Of a DNA stretch of 64,000 nucleotides, positions 39,851 to 52,540 are shown one piece after another. Below the pieces are notes generated by a model. It was not told the DNA's origin and searched no databases. It worked only from the letters and a program-made list of their open reading frames with translations. The stretch is from Lepidurus packardi. Lineage: Eukaryota; Arthropoda; Branchiopoda; Notostraca; Triopsidae. Position numbers and translations under genes: made by a program. The stretch covers positions 1 to 64,000 of the forward strand of contig JAKZAN010000145.1 in assembly GCA_023053545.1 (NCBI GenBank). The letters run 5' to 3'. The first letter of the stretch is position 1; each line of letters opens with the position of its first letter.

Positions 39851-41070
39851 GGAATTATTTCAGTAAGAAAGGAATTCAATCAATCCTAAAGAATTAATTC
39901 AGTCCGTAAGGAAATAATTCAGTCCGTAAGGAATTAATTCAGTCCGTAAGGAATTAATTCAGTCCGTAAGGAATTAATTAATTAAGTAAGGAGTTAATTC
40001 AGTCCGTAAGGAATTATTTCTGTCCGTAAGGATTTAATTCAGTCCGTAAGGTATTAATTCAGTCCGTAAAGAATTAATTCAGTCCGTAAGTAATAAATAA
40101 AATCCGTACGAAATTAATTCAGTCCGTAAGGAATTAATTCAGTCCGTAAGGAATTAATTCAGTCAGTAAGGAATTAATTCAGTCCGTAAGGAATTAATTC
40201 AGTCCGTATGAAATTAATTCAGTCCGTAAGGAATTAATTAAGGAATTAATTCAGTCCGTAAGTAATTAATTCAGTCCGTAAGGAATTATTTCAGTCCGTA
40301 ATTAATTAATTCATTCCTTACGGAATTAATTAAGTCCGTAAGTAATTAATAAAATCCGTACGGAATTAATTCAGACCGTGAAGAATTAATTCAGTCCGTA
40401 AGGAATTAATTAAGTCCGTAAGGAATTAATTCAGTCCGTAAGGAATTAATTCAGTCCGTAAGGAATTAATTCAGTCCGTAAGGAATTATTTCAGTAAGAA
40501 AGGAATTCAATCAATCCTAAAGAATTAATTCAGTCCGTAAGGAAATAATTCAGTCCGTAAGGAATTAATTCAGTCCGTAAGGAATTAATTCAGTCCGTAA
40601 GGAATTAATTAATTAAGTAAGGAGTTAATTCAGTCCGTAAGGAATTATTTCTGTCCGTAAGGATTTAATTCAGTCCGTAAGGTATTAATTCAGTCCGTAA
40701 AGAATTAATTCAGTCCGTAAGTAATAAATAAAATCCGTACGAAATTAATTCAGTCCGTAAGGAATTAATTCAGTCCGTAAGGAATTAATTCAGTCAGTAA
40801 GGAATTAATTCAGTCCGTAAGGAATTAATTCAGTCCGTATGAAATTAATTCAGTCCGTAAGGAATTAATTAAGGAATTAATTCAGTCCGTAAGTAATTAA
40901 TTCAGTCCGTAAGGAATTATTTCAGTCCGTAATTAATTAATTCATTCCTTACGGAATTAATTAAGTCCGTAAGGAATTAACTCAGTCCGTAAGGAATTAA
41001 TTCAGTCCGTAAGGAATTAATTCAATCCGTATGAAATTAATTCAGTCCGTAAGGAATTAATTCAGTCCGT
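39850..41070 (+). repeat. Satellite joining segment
   Basis: This is 20-bp satellite in which a roughly 600-650 bp run (marker pair, taattaattaagtaaggag, gtaataaataaaatcc, inverted core) appears twice, near 39,860 and 40,490. No gene is seen. Confidence 0.7.
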
Positions 41071-44000
41071 AAGGAATTAATTCAGTCCGTAAGGAATTAA
41101 TTCAGTCCGTAAGGAATTAATTCAGTCCGTAAGGAATTAATTAAATCCGTAAGGAATTAATTCAGTCCGTAAGTAATAAATAAAATCCGTACGAAATTAA
41201 TTCAGTCCGTAAGGAATTAATTCAGTCCGTAAGGAATTAATTCAGTCAGTAAGGAATTAATTCAGTCCGTAAGGAATTAATTCAGTCCGTATGAAATTAA
41301 TTCAGTCCGTAAGGAATTAATTAAGGAATTAATTCAGTCCGTAAGTAATTAATTCAGTCCGTAAGCAATTATTTCATTCCGTAATTAATTAATTCATTCC
41401 TTACGGAATTAATTAAGTCCGTAAGGAATTAATTCAGTCCGTAAGGAATTAATTCAGTCCGTAAGGAATTAATTCAGTCCGTAAGGAATTAATTCAGTCC
41501 GTAAGGAATTAATTCAGTCAGTAAGGAATTAATTCAGTCCGTAAGGAATTAATTCAGTCCGTATGAAATTAATTCAGTCCGTAAGGAATTAATTCAGTCC
41601 GTAAGGAATTAATTCAGTCCGTAAGGAATTAATTCAGTCCGTAAGTAATTAATAAAATCCGTAAGGAATTAATTCAGTCCGTAAGGAATTAATTCAGTCC
41701 GTAAGGAATTAATTCAGTCCGTAAGGAATTAATTAAATCCGTAAAGAATTAATTCAGTCCGTAAGTAATAAATAAAATCCGTACGAAATTAATTCAGTCC
41801 GTAAGGAATTAATTCAGTCCGTAAGGAATTAATTCAGTCAGTAAGGAATTAATTCAGTCCGTAAGGAATTAATTCAGTCCGTATGAAATTAATTCAGTCC
41901 GTAAGGAATTAATTAAGGAATTAATTCAGTCCGTAAGTAATTAATTCAGTCCGTAAGGAATTAATTCAGTCCGTATGAAATTAATTCAGTCCGTAAGGAA
42001 TTAATTAAGGAATTAATTCAGTCCGTAAGTAATTAATTCAGTCCGTAAGGAATTATTTCAGTCCGTAATTAATTAATTCATTCCTTACGGAATTAATTAA
42101 GTCCGTAAGGAATTAATTCAGTCCGTAAGGAATTTATTCCGTCCGTATGAAATTAATTCAGTCCGTAAGGAATTAATTCAGTCCGTAAGGAATTAATTCA
42201 GTCCGTAAGGAATTAATTCAGTCCGTAAGGAATTATTTCAGTAAGAAAGGAATTCAATCAATCCTAAAGAATTAATTCAGTCCGTAAGGAAATAATTCAG
42301 TCCGTAAGGAATTATTTCTGTCCGTAAGGATTTAATTCAGTCCGTAAGGTATTAATTCAGTCCGTAAAGAATTAATTCAGTCAGTAAGTAATTAATAAAA
42401 TCCGTACGGAATTAATTCAGACCGTGAAGAATTAATTCAGTCCGTAAGGAATTAATTAAGTCCGTAAGGAATTAATTCAGTCCGTAAGGAATTAATTCAG
42501 TCAGTAAGGAATTATTTCAGTCCGTAAGGAATTAAATCAGTCCGTAAGGATTTAATTCAGTCCGTAAGGAATTAATTCAGTCCGTAAGGAATTAATTCAG
42601 TCCGTAAGGAATTAATTCGGTAAGAAAGGAATTCAGTCAATCCTAAAGAATTAATTCAGTCCGTAAGGAAATAATTCAGTCCGTAAGGAATTAATTCAGT
42701 CCGTAAGGAATTAATTCAGTCCGTAAGGAATTAATTAATTAAGTAAGGAGTTAATTCAGTCCGTAAGGAATTATTTCTGTATGTAAGGATTTAATTCAGT
42801 CCGTAAGGTATTAATTCAGTCCGTAAAGAATTAATTCAGTCCGTAAGTAATTAATAAAATCCGTACGGAATTAATTCAGACCGTGAAGAATTAATTAAGT
42901 ACGTAAGGAATTAATTCAGTCCGTAAGGAATTAATTCAGTCCGTAAGGAATTAATTCAGTCCGTAAGGAATTAATTAAATCCGTAAAGAATTAATTCAGT
43001 CCGTAAGTAATAAATAAAATCCGTACGAAATTAATTCAGTCCGTAAGGAATTAATTCAGTCCGTAATGAATTAATTCAGTCAGTAAGGAATTAATTCAGT
43101 CCGTAAGGAATTAATTCAGTCCGTAATTAATTAATTCATTCCTTACGGAATTAATTAAGTCCGTAAGGAATTAACTCAGTCCGTAAGGAATTAATTCAGT
43201 CCGTATGAAATTAATTCAGTCCGAAAGGAATTAATTCAGTCCGTAAGGAATTAATTCAGTCCGTAAGGAATTAATTCAGTCCGTAAGGAATTATTTCAGT
43301 AAGAAAGGAATTCAATCAATCCTAAAGAATTAATTCAGTCCGTAAGGAAATAATTCTGTCCGTAAGGAATTAATTCAGTCCGTAAGGAAATAATTCAGTC
43401 CGTAAGGAATTAATTAATTAAGTAAGGAGTTAATTCAGTCCGTAAGGAATTATTTCTGTCCGTAAGGATTTAATTCAGTCCGTAAGGTATTAATTCAGTC
43501 CGTAAAGAATTAATTCAGTCCGTAAGTAATTAATAAAATCCGTACGGAATTAATTCAGACCGTGAAGAATTAATTCAGTCCGTAAGGAATTAATTAAGTC
43601 CGTAAGGAATTAATTCAGTCCGTAAGGAATTAATTAAGTCCGTAAGGAATTAATTCAGTCCGTAAGGAATTAATTCAGTCAGTAAGGAATTATTTCAGTC
43701 CGTAAGGAATTAATTCAGTCCGTAAGGAATTAATTCAGTCCGTAAGGATTTAATTCAGTCCGTAAGGAATTAATTCAGTCCGTAAGGAATTAATTCAGTC
43801 CGTAAGGAATTAATTCGGTAAGAAAGGAATTCAGTCAATCCTAAAGAATTAATTCAGTCCGTAAGGAAATAATTCAGTCCGTAAGGAATTAATTCAGTCC
43901 GTAAGGAATTAATTCAGTCCGTAAGGAATTAATTAAATCCGTAAGGAATTAATTCAGTCCGTAAGTAATAAATAAAATCCGTACGAAATTAATTCAGTCC

Positions 44001-47000
44001 GTAAGGAATTAATTCAGTCCGTAAGGAATTAATTCAGTCAGTAAGGAATTAATTCAGTCCGTAAGGAATTAATTCAGTCCGTATGAAATTAATTCAGTCC
44101 GTAAGGAATTAATTAAGGAATTAATTCAGTCCGTAAGTAATTAATTCAGTCCGTAAGCAATTATTTCAGTCCGTAATTAATTAATTCATTCCTTACGGAA
44201 TTAATTAAGTCCGTAAGGAATTAATTCAGTCCGTAAGGAATTAATTCAGTCCGTAAGGAATTAATTCAGTCCGTAAGGAATTAATTCAGTCCGTAAGGAA
44301 TTAATTCAGTCCGTAAGGAATTAATTCAGTCAGTAAGGAATTAATTCAGTCCGTAAGGAATTAATTCAGTCCGTATGAAATTAATTCAGTCCGTAAGGAA
44401 TTAATTCAGTCCGTAAGGAATTAATTCAGTCCGTAAGTAATTAATAAAATCCGTAAGGAATTAATTCAGTCCGTAAGGAATTAATTCAGTCCGTAAGGAA
44501 TTAATTCAGTCCGTAAGGAATTAATTAAATCCGTAAAGAATTAATTCAGTCCGTAAGTAATAAATAAAATCCGTACGAAATTAATTCAGTAGGTAAGGAA
44601 TTAATTCAGTCCGTAAGGAATTAATTCAGTCAGTAAGGAATTAATTCAGTCCGTAAGGAATTAATTCAGTCCGTATGAAATTAATTCAGTCCGTAAGGAA
44701 TTAATTAAGGAATTAATTCAGTCCGTAAGTAATTAATTCAGTCCGTAAGGAATTAATTCAGTCCGTATGAAATTAATTCAGTCCGTAAGGAATTAATTAA
44801 GGAATTAATTCAGTCCGTAAGTAATTAATTCAGTCCGTAAGGAATTATTTCAGTCCGTAATTAATTAATTCATTCCTTACGGAATTAATTAAGTCCGTAA
44901 GGAATTAATTCAGTCCGTAAGGAATTTATTCAGTCCGTATGAAATTAATTCAGTCCGTAAGGAATTAATTCAGTCCGTAAGGAATTAATTCAGTCCGTAA
45001 GGAATTAATTCAGTCCGTAAGGAATTATTTCAGTAAGAAAGGAATTCAATCAATCCTAAAGAATTAATTCAGTCCGTAAGGAAATAATTCAGTCCGTAAG
45101 GAATTATTTCTGTCCGTAAGGATTTAATTCAGTCCGTAAGGTATTAATTCAGTCCGTAAAGAATTAATTCAGTCAGTAAGTAATTAATAAAATCCGTACG
45201 GAATTAATTCAGACCGTGAAGAATTAATTCAGTCCGTAAGGAATTAATTAAGTCCGTAAGGAATTAATTCAGTCCGTAAGGAATTAATTCAGTCAGTAAG
45301 GAATTATTTCAGTCCGTAAGGAATTAAATCAGTCCGTAAGGATTTAATTCAGTCCGTAAGGAATTAATTCAGTCCGTAAGGAATTAATTCAGTCCGTAAG
45401 GAATTAATTCGGTAAGAAAGGAATTCAGTCAATCCTAAAGAATTAATTCAGTCCGTAAGGAAATAATTCAGTCCGTAAGGAATTAATTCAGTCCGTAAGG
45501 AATTAATTCAGTCCGTAAGGAATTAATTAATTAAGTAAGGAGTTAATTCAGTCCGTAAGGAATTATTTCTGTATGTAAGGATTTAATTCAGTCCGTAAGG
45601 TATTAATTCAGTCCGTAAAGAATTAATTCAGTCCGTAAGTAATTAATAAAATCCGTACGGAATTAATTCAGACCGTGAAGAATTAATTAAGTACGTAAGG
45701 AATTAATTCAGTCCGTAAGGAATTAATTCAGTCCGTAAGGAATTAATTCAGTCCGTAAGGAATTAATTAAATCCGTAAAGAATTAATTCAGTCCGTAAGT
45801 AATAAATAAAATCCGTACGAAATTAATTCAGTCCGTAAGGAATTAATTCAGTCCGTAATGAATTAATTCAGTCAGTAAGGAATTAATTCAGTCCGTAAGG
45901 AATTAATTCAGTCCGTAATTAATTAATTCATTCCTTACGGAATTAATTAAGTCCGTAAGGAATTAACTCAGTCCGTAAGGAATTAATTCAGTCCGTATGA
46001 AATTAATTCAGTCCGAAAGGAATTAATTCAGTCCGTAAGGAATTAATTCAGTCCGTAAGGAATTAATTCAGTCCGTAAGGAATTATTTCAGTAAGAAAGG
46101 AATTCAATCAATCCTAAAGAATTAATTCAGTCCGTAAGGAAATAATTCTGTCCGTAAGGAATTAATTCAGTCCGTAAGGAAATAATTCAGTCCGTAAGGA
46201 ATTAATTAATTAAGTAAGGAGTTAATTCAGTCCGTAAGGAATTATTTCTGTCCGTAAGGATTTAATTCAGTCCGTAAGGTATTAATTCAGTCCGTAAAGA
46301 ATTAATTCAGTCCGTAAGTAATTAATAAAATCCGTACGGAATTAATTCAGACCGTGAAGAATTAATTCAGTCCGTAAGGAATTAATTAAGTCCGTAAGGA
46401 ATTAATTCAGTCCGTAAGGAATTAATTAAGTCCGTAAGGAATTAATTCAGTCCGTAAGGAATTAATTCAGTCAGTAAGGAATTATTTCAGTCCGTAAGGA
46501 ATTAATTCAGTCCGTAAGGAATTAATTCAGTCCGTAAGGATTTAATTCAGTCCGTAAGGAATTAATTCAGTCCGTAAGGAATTAATTCAGTCCGTAAGGA
46601 ATTAATTCGGTAAGAAAGGAATTCAGTCAATCCTAAAGAATTAATTCAGTCCGTAAGGAAATAATTCAGTCCGTAAGGAATTAATTCAGTCCGTAAGGAA
46701 TTAATTCAGTCCGTAAGGAATTAATTAAATCCGTAAGGAATTAATTCAGTCCGTAAGTAATAAATAAAATCCGTACGAAATTAATTCAGTCCGTAAGGAA
46801 TTAATTCAGTCCGTAAGGAATTAATTCAGTCAGTAAGGAATTAATTCAGTCCGTAAGGAATTAATTCAGTCCGTATGAAATTAATTCAGTCCGTAAGGAA
46901 TTAATTAAGGAATTAATTCAGTCCGTAAGTAATTAATTCAGTCCGTAAGCAATTATTTCAGTCCGTAATTAATTAATTCATTCCTTACGGAATTAATTAA

Positions 47001-48030
47001 GTCCGTAAGGAATTAATTCAGTCCGTAAGGAATTAATTCAGTCCGTAAGGAATTAATTCAGTCCGTAAGGAATTAATTCAGTCCGTAAGGAATTAATTCA
47101 GTCCGTAAGGAATTAATTCAGTCAGTAAGGAATTAATTCAGTCCGTAAGGAATTAATTCAGTCCGTATGAAATTAATTCAGTCCGTAAGGAATTAATTCA
47201 GTCCGTAAGGAATTAATTCAGTCCGTAAGGAATTAATTCAGTCCGTAAGGAATTAATTCAGTCCGTAAGGAAATAATTCAGTCCGTAAGGATTTCATTCA
47301 GTCCGTAAGGTATTAATTCAGTCCGTAAAGAATTATTTCCGTCCGTAAGTAATTAATAAAATCCGTACGGAATTAATTCAGACCGTGAAGAATTAATTAA
47401 GTCCGTAAGGAATTAATTCAGTCCGTAAGGAATTAATTCAGTCCGTAAGGAATTAATTCAGTCCGTAAGGAATTAATTAAATCCGTAAAGAATTAATTCA
47501 GTCCGTAAGTAATAAATAAAATCCGTACGAAATTAATTCAGTCCGTAAGGAATTAATTCAGTCCGTAAGGAATTAATTCAGTCAGTAAGGAATTAATTCA
47601 GTCCGTAAGGAATTAATTCAGTCCGTATGAAATTAATTCAGTCCGTAAGGAATTAATTAAGGAATTAATTCAGTCCGTAAGTAATTAATTCAGTCCGTAA
47701 GGAATTAATTCAGTCCGTATGAAATTAATTCAGTCCGTAAGGAATTAATTAAGGAATTATTTCAGTCCGTAAGTAATTAATTCAGTCCGTAAGGAATTAT
47801 TTCAGTCCGTAATTAATTAATTCATTCCTTAGGGAATTAATTAAGTCCGTAAGGAATTAATTCAGTCCGTAAGGAATTAATTCAGTCCGTATGAAATTAA
47901 TTCAGTCCGTAAGGAATTAATTCAGTCCGTAAGGAATTAATTCAGTCCGTAAGGAATTAATTCAGTCCGTAAGGAATTAATTCAGTAAGAAAGGAATTCA
48001 ATCAATCCTAAAGAATTAATTCAGTCCGTA
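41070..48030 (+). repeat. Higher-order repeat, unit 2,792 bp, about 2.5 units
   Basis: The gtaagcaatt monomer (gcaa) lies at 41,365, 44,157 and 46,949, exactly 2,792 bp apart each time. The aatttatt monomer (42,131 and 44,923) and the cagtccgaaagg monomer (ccgaaagg at 43,221 and 46,013) give the same offset. The first two units look nearly identical. The third follows to about 47,230, then gains 160 bp (eight monomers) before continuing. This is shown by aaatccgtaaag at 41,735 and 47,479, 5,744 bp apart, which is twice 2,792 plus 160. After about 48,030 the third unit retains a taattaattaagtaaggag run that the first two lack at that position. Confidence 0.9.
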
Positions 48031-49490
48031 AGGAAATAATTCAGTCCGTAAGGAATTAATTCAGTCCGTAAGGAATTAATTCAGTCCGTAAGGAATTAAT
48101 TAATTAAGTAAGGAGTTAATTCAGTCCGTAAGGAATTATTTCTGTCCGTAAGGATTTAATTCAGTCCGTAAGGTATTAATTCAGTCCGTAAAGAATTAAT
48201 TCAGTCCGTAAGTAATTAATAAAATCCGTACGGAATTAATTCAGACCGTGAAGAATTAATTAAGTACGTAAGGAATTAATTAAGTCCGTAAGGAATTAAT
48301 TCAGTCCGTAAGGAATTAATTCAGTCCGTAAGGAATTAATTCAGTCCGTAAGGAATTAATTAAATCCGTAAGGAATTAATTCAGTCCGTAAGTAATAAAT
48401 AAAATCCGTACGAAATTAATTCAGTCCGTAAGGAATTAATTCAGTCCGTAAGGAATTAATTCAGTCAGTAAGGAATTAATTCAGTCCGTAAGGAATTAAT
48501 TCAGTCCGTATGAAATTAATTCAGTCCGTAAGGAATTATTTCAGTCCGTAATTAATTAATTCATTCCTTACGGAATTAATTAAGTCCGTAAGGAATTAAT
48601 TCAGTCCGTAAGGAATTAATTCAGTCCGTAAGGAATTAATTCAGTCCGTAAGGAATTAATTCAGTCCGTAAGGAATTAATTCAGTCCGTAAGGAATTAAT
48701 TCAGTCCGTAAGGAATTAATTCAGTCAGTAAGGAATTAGTTCAGTCCGTAAGGAATTAATTCAGTCCGTATGAAATTAATTCAGTCCGTAAGGAATTAAT
48801 TAAGGAATTAATTCAGTCCGTAAGTAATTAATTCAGTCCGTAAGGAATTATTTCAGTCCGTAATTAATTAATTCATTCCTTACGGAATTAATTAAGTCCG
48901 TAAGGAATTAATTCAGTCCGTAAGGAATTAATTAAGTCCGTAAGGAATTAATTCAGTCCGTAAGGAATTAATTCAGTCCGTAAGGAATTAATTCAGTAAG
49001 AAACGAATTCAATCAATCCTAAAGAATTAATTCAGTCCGTAAGGAAATAATTCAGTCCGTAAGGAATTAATTCAGTCCGTAAGGAATTAATTCAGTCCAA
49101 AAGGAATTAATTAATTAAGTAAGGAGTTAATTCAGTCCGTAAGAAATTATTTCTGTCCGTAAGGATTTAATTCAGTCCTTAAGGTATTAATTCAGTCCGT
49201 AAAGAATTAATTCAGTCCGTAAGTAATTAATAAAATCCGTACGGAATTAATTCAGACCGTGAAGAATTAATTAAGTACGTAAGGAATTAATTAAGTCCGT
49301 AAGGAATTAATTCAGTCCGTAAGGAATTAATTCAGTCCGTAAGGAATTAATTCAGTCAGTAAGGAATTAATTCAGTCCGTAAGGAATTAATTCAGTCCGT
49401 AAGGAATTAATTCAGTCCGTAAGGAATTAATTCAGTCCGTAAGGAATTAATTCAGTCCGTAAGGAATTAATTCAGTCCGTAAGGAATTAA
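48030..49490 (+). repeat. Satellite joining segment
   Basis: This is 20-bp satellite carrying the last left-arm copies of taattaattaagtaaggag (near 49,106) and gaccgtgaag (near 49,255). A run of consensus monomers follows up to about 49,490. No gene is seen. Confidence 0.75.
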
Positions 49491-52383
49491 TTAAGTCCGT
49501 AATGAGTCACTTAAGTCCATACGGAATTAATTCAGTCCGTAAGGAATTAATTAAGTCCGTAAGGAATTAATTCAGTTCCCAAGGAATTAATTCAGTCCCT
49601 AAGTAGTTAATCCAATCCGTAAGGAATTAATTCAGTCCGTAACTAATTAATTCAGCAAGTAAGGAATTCAATCAATCATAAAGAATTAATTCAGTCCGTA
49701 AGGAAATAATTCAGTCCGTAAGGAATTAATTAAGTCCGTAAGGAATTAATTCATTCCGTAAAGAATTAATTCTGTCCGTAAGGAATTAATTCAGTCCGTA
49801 ACGTATTAATTCAGTCCGTAAGGAATTAATTCAGTCCGTAAGGTATTAATTCAGTCCGTTAGGTATTAGTTCAGTCCGTAAGGAATTAATTCAGTCCGTA
49901 AGGAATTAATTCAGTCCGTAATGAATAAGTTCAGTACGTATTGGATTAATTAAGTCCGTAATGAATTAATTCAGTCCGTATGAAATTAATTCAGTCCGTA
50001 AGGAATTAATTCAGTAAGAAAGGAATTAATTCAGTCCGTAATGGATTAATTAAGTCCGTAAGGAATTAATTAAGTCCGTAAGGAATTAATTTAGTCCGTA
50101 AGGAATTAATTCAGTCCGTAAGGAATTAATTCAGTCCGTAAGGAATTAATTCAGTCCGTAAGGAATTAATTAAGTCCGTAAGGAATTAATTCAGTGTATA
50201 AAGAATTAATTCAGTCTGTAAGGAATTAAATCTGGCCGTAGGGAATTAATTCAGTCTGTAAGGAATTAAATCAGGCCGAAAGGAATTAATTCAGTCCGTA
50301 ATGTAATAATTCAGTCCGTAAGGAATTAATTCAGTCCGTAATGGATTAATTAAGTCCGTAAGGAATTAATTAAGTCCGTAAGGAATTAATTCAGTCCGTA
50401 AGGAATTAATTCAGTCCGTAAGGAATTATTTCAGTCCGTAATTAATTCATTCATTCCTTACGGAATTAATTAAGTCCACAATGAATTAATTCAGTCCGTA
50501 AGGAATTAATTCAGTCCGCAAGGAATTAATTCAGTCCGTAAGGAATTAATTCAGTCCGTAAGGAATTAATTCAGTCCGTAAGGAATTAATTCAGTCCGTA
50601 AGGAATTAACTCAGTCCGTAAGGAATTAAGTAAGTCCGTAAGGAATTAATTCAGTCCGTAAGGAATTAATCCTGTCCGTAAGGATATAATTCAGTCCGTA
50701 ATGTAATAATTCAGTCCGTAAGGAATTATTTCAGTCCGTAAGGAATTAATTCAGTCCGTAAGGAATAAGTTCAGTACGTAAGGAATTAATTCAGTCCGTA
50801 ATGGATTAATTAGGTCCGTAAGGAATTAATTCAGTCCGTATGAAATTAATTCAGTCCGTAGGGAATTCATTCAGTCCGTAAGGAATTAATTCAGTAAGAA
50901 AGGAATTCAATCAATCCTAAAGAATTAATTCAGTCCGTGAGGAACTAATTCAGTCCGTAAGGTATTAATTCAGTCCGTAAGGAATTAATTCAGTCCGTAA
51001 GGAATTAATTCAGTCCGTAAGGAATTAATTCGGTCCGTAAGGATTTAATTCAGTCCGTAAGGAATTAATTCAGTCCGTAAGGAATTAATTCAGTCCGTAA
51101 GGAATTAATTCAGTCCGTAAGGAATTATTTCAGTCCGTAATTAATTCATTCATTCCTTACGGAATTAATTAAGTCCATAATGAATTATTTCAGTCGGTAA
51201 TTAATTCATTCATTCCTTACGGAATTAATTAAGTCCATAATGAATTAATTCAGTCCGTAAGGAATTAATTCAGTCCGTAAGGAATTAATTAAATCCGTAA
51301 GGAATTAATTCAGACCGTAAGGAATTAATTCAGTCCGTACGGAATTATTTCAGTCCGTAATTAATTCATTCATTCCTTACGGATTTAATTAAGTCCGTAA
51401 GGAATTAATTCACTCCGTAAGGAATTAATTCAGTAAGAAAGGAATTCAATCAATCCTAAAGAATTAATTCAGTCCGTAAGGAAATAATTCTGTCCGTAAG
51501 GAATTAATTCAGTCCGTAATGTAATAATTAAGTCCGTAAGGAATTAATTCAGTCCGTAATGTAATAATTCAGTCCGTAAGGAATTAATTCAGTCCGTAAT
51601 GGATTAATTAAGTCCGTAAGGAATTAATTATGTCCGTAAGGATTTAATTTAGTCCGTAAGGAATTAATTCAGTCCGTAAGGAATTAATTCAGTCCGTAAG
51701 GAATTAATTCAGTCCGTAAGGAATTAATTAAGTCCGTAAGGAATTAATTCAGTGTATAAAGAATTAATTCAGTCTGTAAGGAATTAAATCAGGCCGTAGG
51801 GAATTAATTCAGTCTGTAAGGAATTAAATCAGGCCGAAAGGAATTAATTAAGTCCGTAATGAATCAATTAAGTCCATAACTAATTAATTCAGTCCGTAAG
51901 GAATTAATTAAGTCCGTAAGGAATTAATTCAGTTCGTAAAGAATTAATTTAGTCCGTAAGGAATTTATATCAGTCCGTAAGGAATTAATTAAGTCCGTAA
52001 GGAATTAATTCAGTGTATAAAGAATTAATTCAGTCTGTAAGGAATTAAATCAGGCCGAAAGGAATTAATTAAGTCCGTAAGAAATTGATTCAGTCCGTAA
52101 GTAATTAATTCAGTCCGTAATGAATTAATTAAGTCCGTAAGGAATTAATTCAGTTCCCAAGGAATTAATTCAGTCCCTAAGTAGTTAATCCAATCCGTAA
52201 GGAATTAATTCAGTCCGTAACTAATTAATTCAGCAAGTAAGGAATTCAATCAATCATAAAGAATTAATTCAGTCCGTAATGGATTAATTAAGTCCGTAAT
52301 GAGTTAATTCAGTCCGTATGAAATTAATTCAGTAAGAAAGGAATTCAATCAATCCTAAAGAATTAATTCAGTCCGTAAGGAAT
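49490..52383 (+). repeat. Distinct satellite province flanking the insertion on the left
   Basis: The variant set changes sharply at about 49,490. New monomers include gtaatgagtcacttaag (49,497), cagttcccaagg, cagtccctaagtag, cagcaagtaagg with aatcataaag, and the pair cagtgtataaag then cagtctgtaagg then caggccg. These also occur in the right arm (58,640-58,860, 61,020-61,240 and 63,600-63,820) but not elsewhere in the left arm. A run around agttcccaag repeats at 49,574 and 52,152 (offset 2,578 bp). A stretch with two inverted-core monomers close together, at about 51,120-51,300, recurs at about 56,190-56,370 beyond the insertion (offset 5,069 bp). Confidence 0.83.
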
Positions 52384-52540
52384 GTACAGCCCTGGGACCG
52401 ACAGTGCCTCTTGCAGGCTTCAAAATAGCCAAAGGTTCGTGTGCCTCTACGACATCCATGCCGAGGAGTACCGTAACATCTTCGTCCTTCATTTCTGGAA
52501 GCTCCAAGCCTCTCAAGTGATTGTGAGCCTTTTGAAGTAG

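Larger units (their letters stand above)
1..52383 (+). repeat. 20-bp satellite array, left arm
   Basis: This is a continuous tandem array of the 20-bp monomer cagtccgtaaggaattaatt, about 2,600 copies, all in the same orientation. Most copies match the consensus or differ at one to three positions. Common variants are aag for cag at the start, gtaatg for gtaagg, gtatgaaatt, ggattt and ggtatt. Each monomer has one CpG (inside tccgta) and an 8-bp self-complementary AT block (aattaatt) containing an AseI-type attaat site. Because 20 is not a multiple of three, each reading frame passes through the taa triplets within a few monomers. That explains why no long open frame exists here, and I see no gene. 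The array begins before the window and ends at the retroelement. The role is unknown; a structural heterochromatin role is inference. Confidence 0.97.

Noticed and set aside
1-52383. CRISPR-like regular short repeats
   Set aside because: The 20-bp units are directly contiguous with no unique spacers, there are no cas genes, and the context is eukaryotic satellite.
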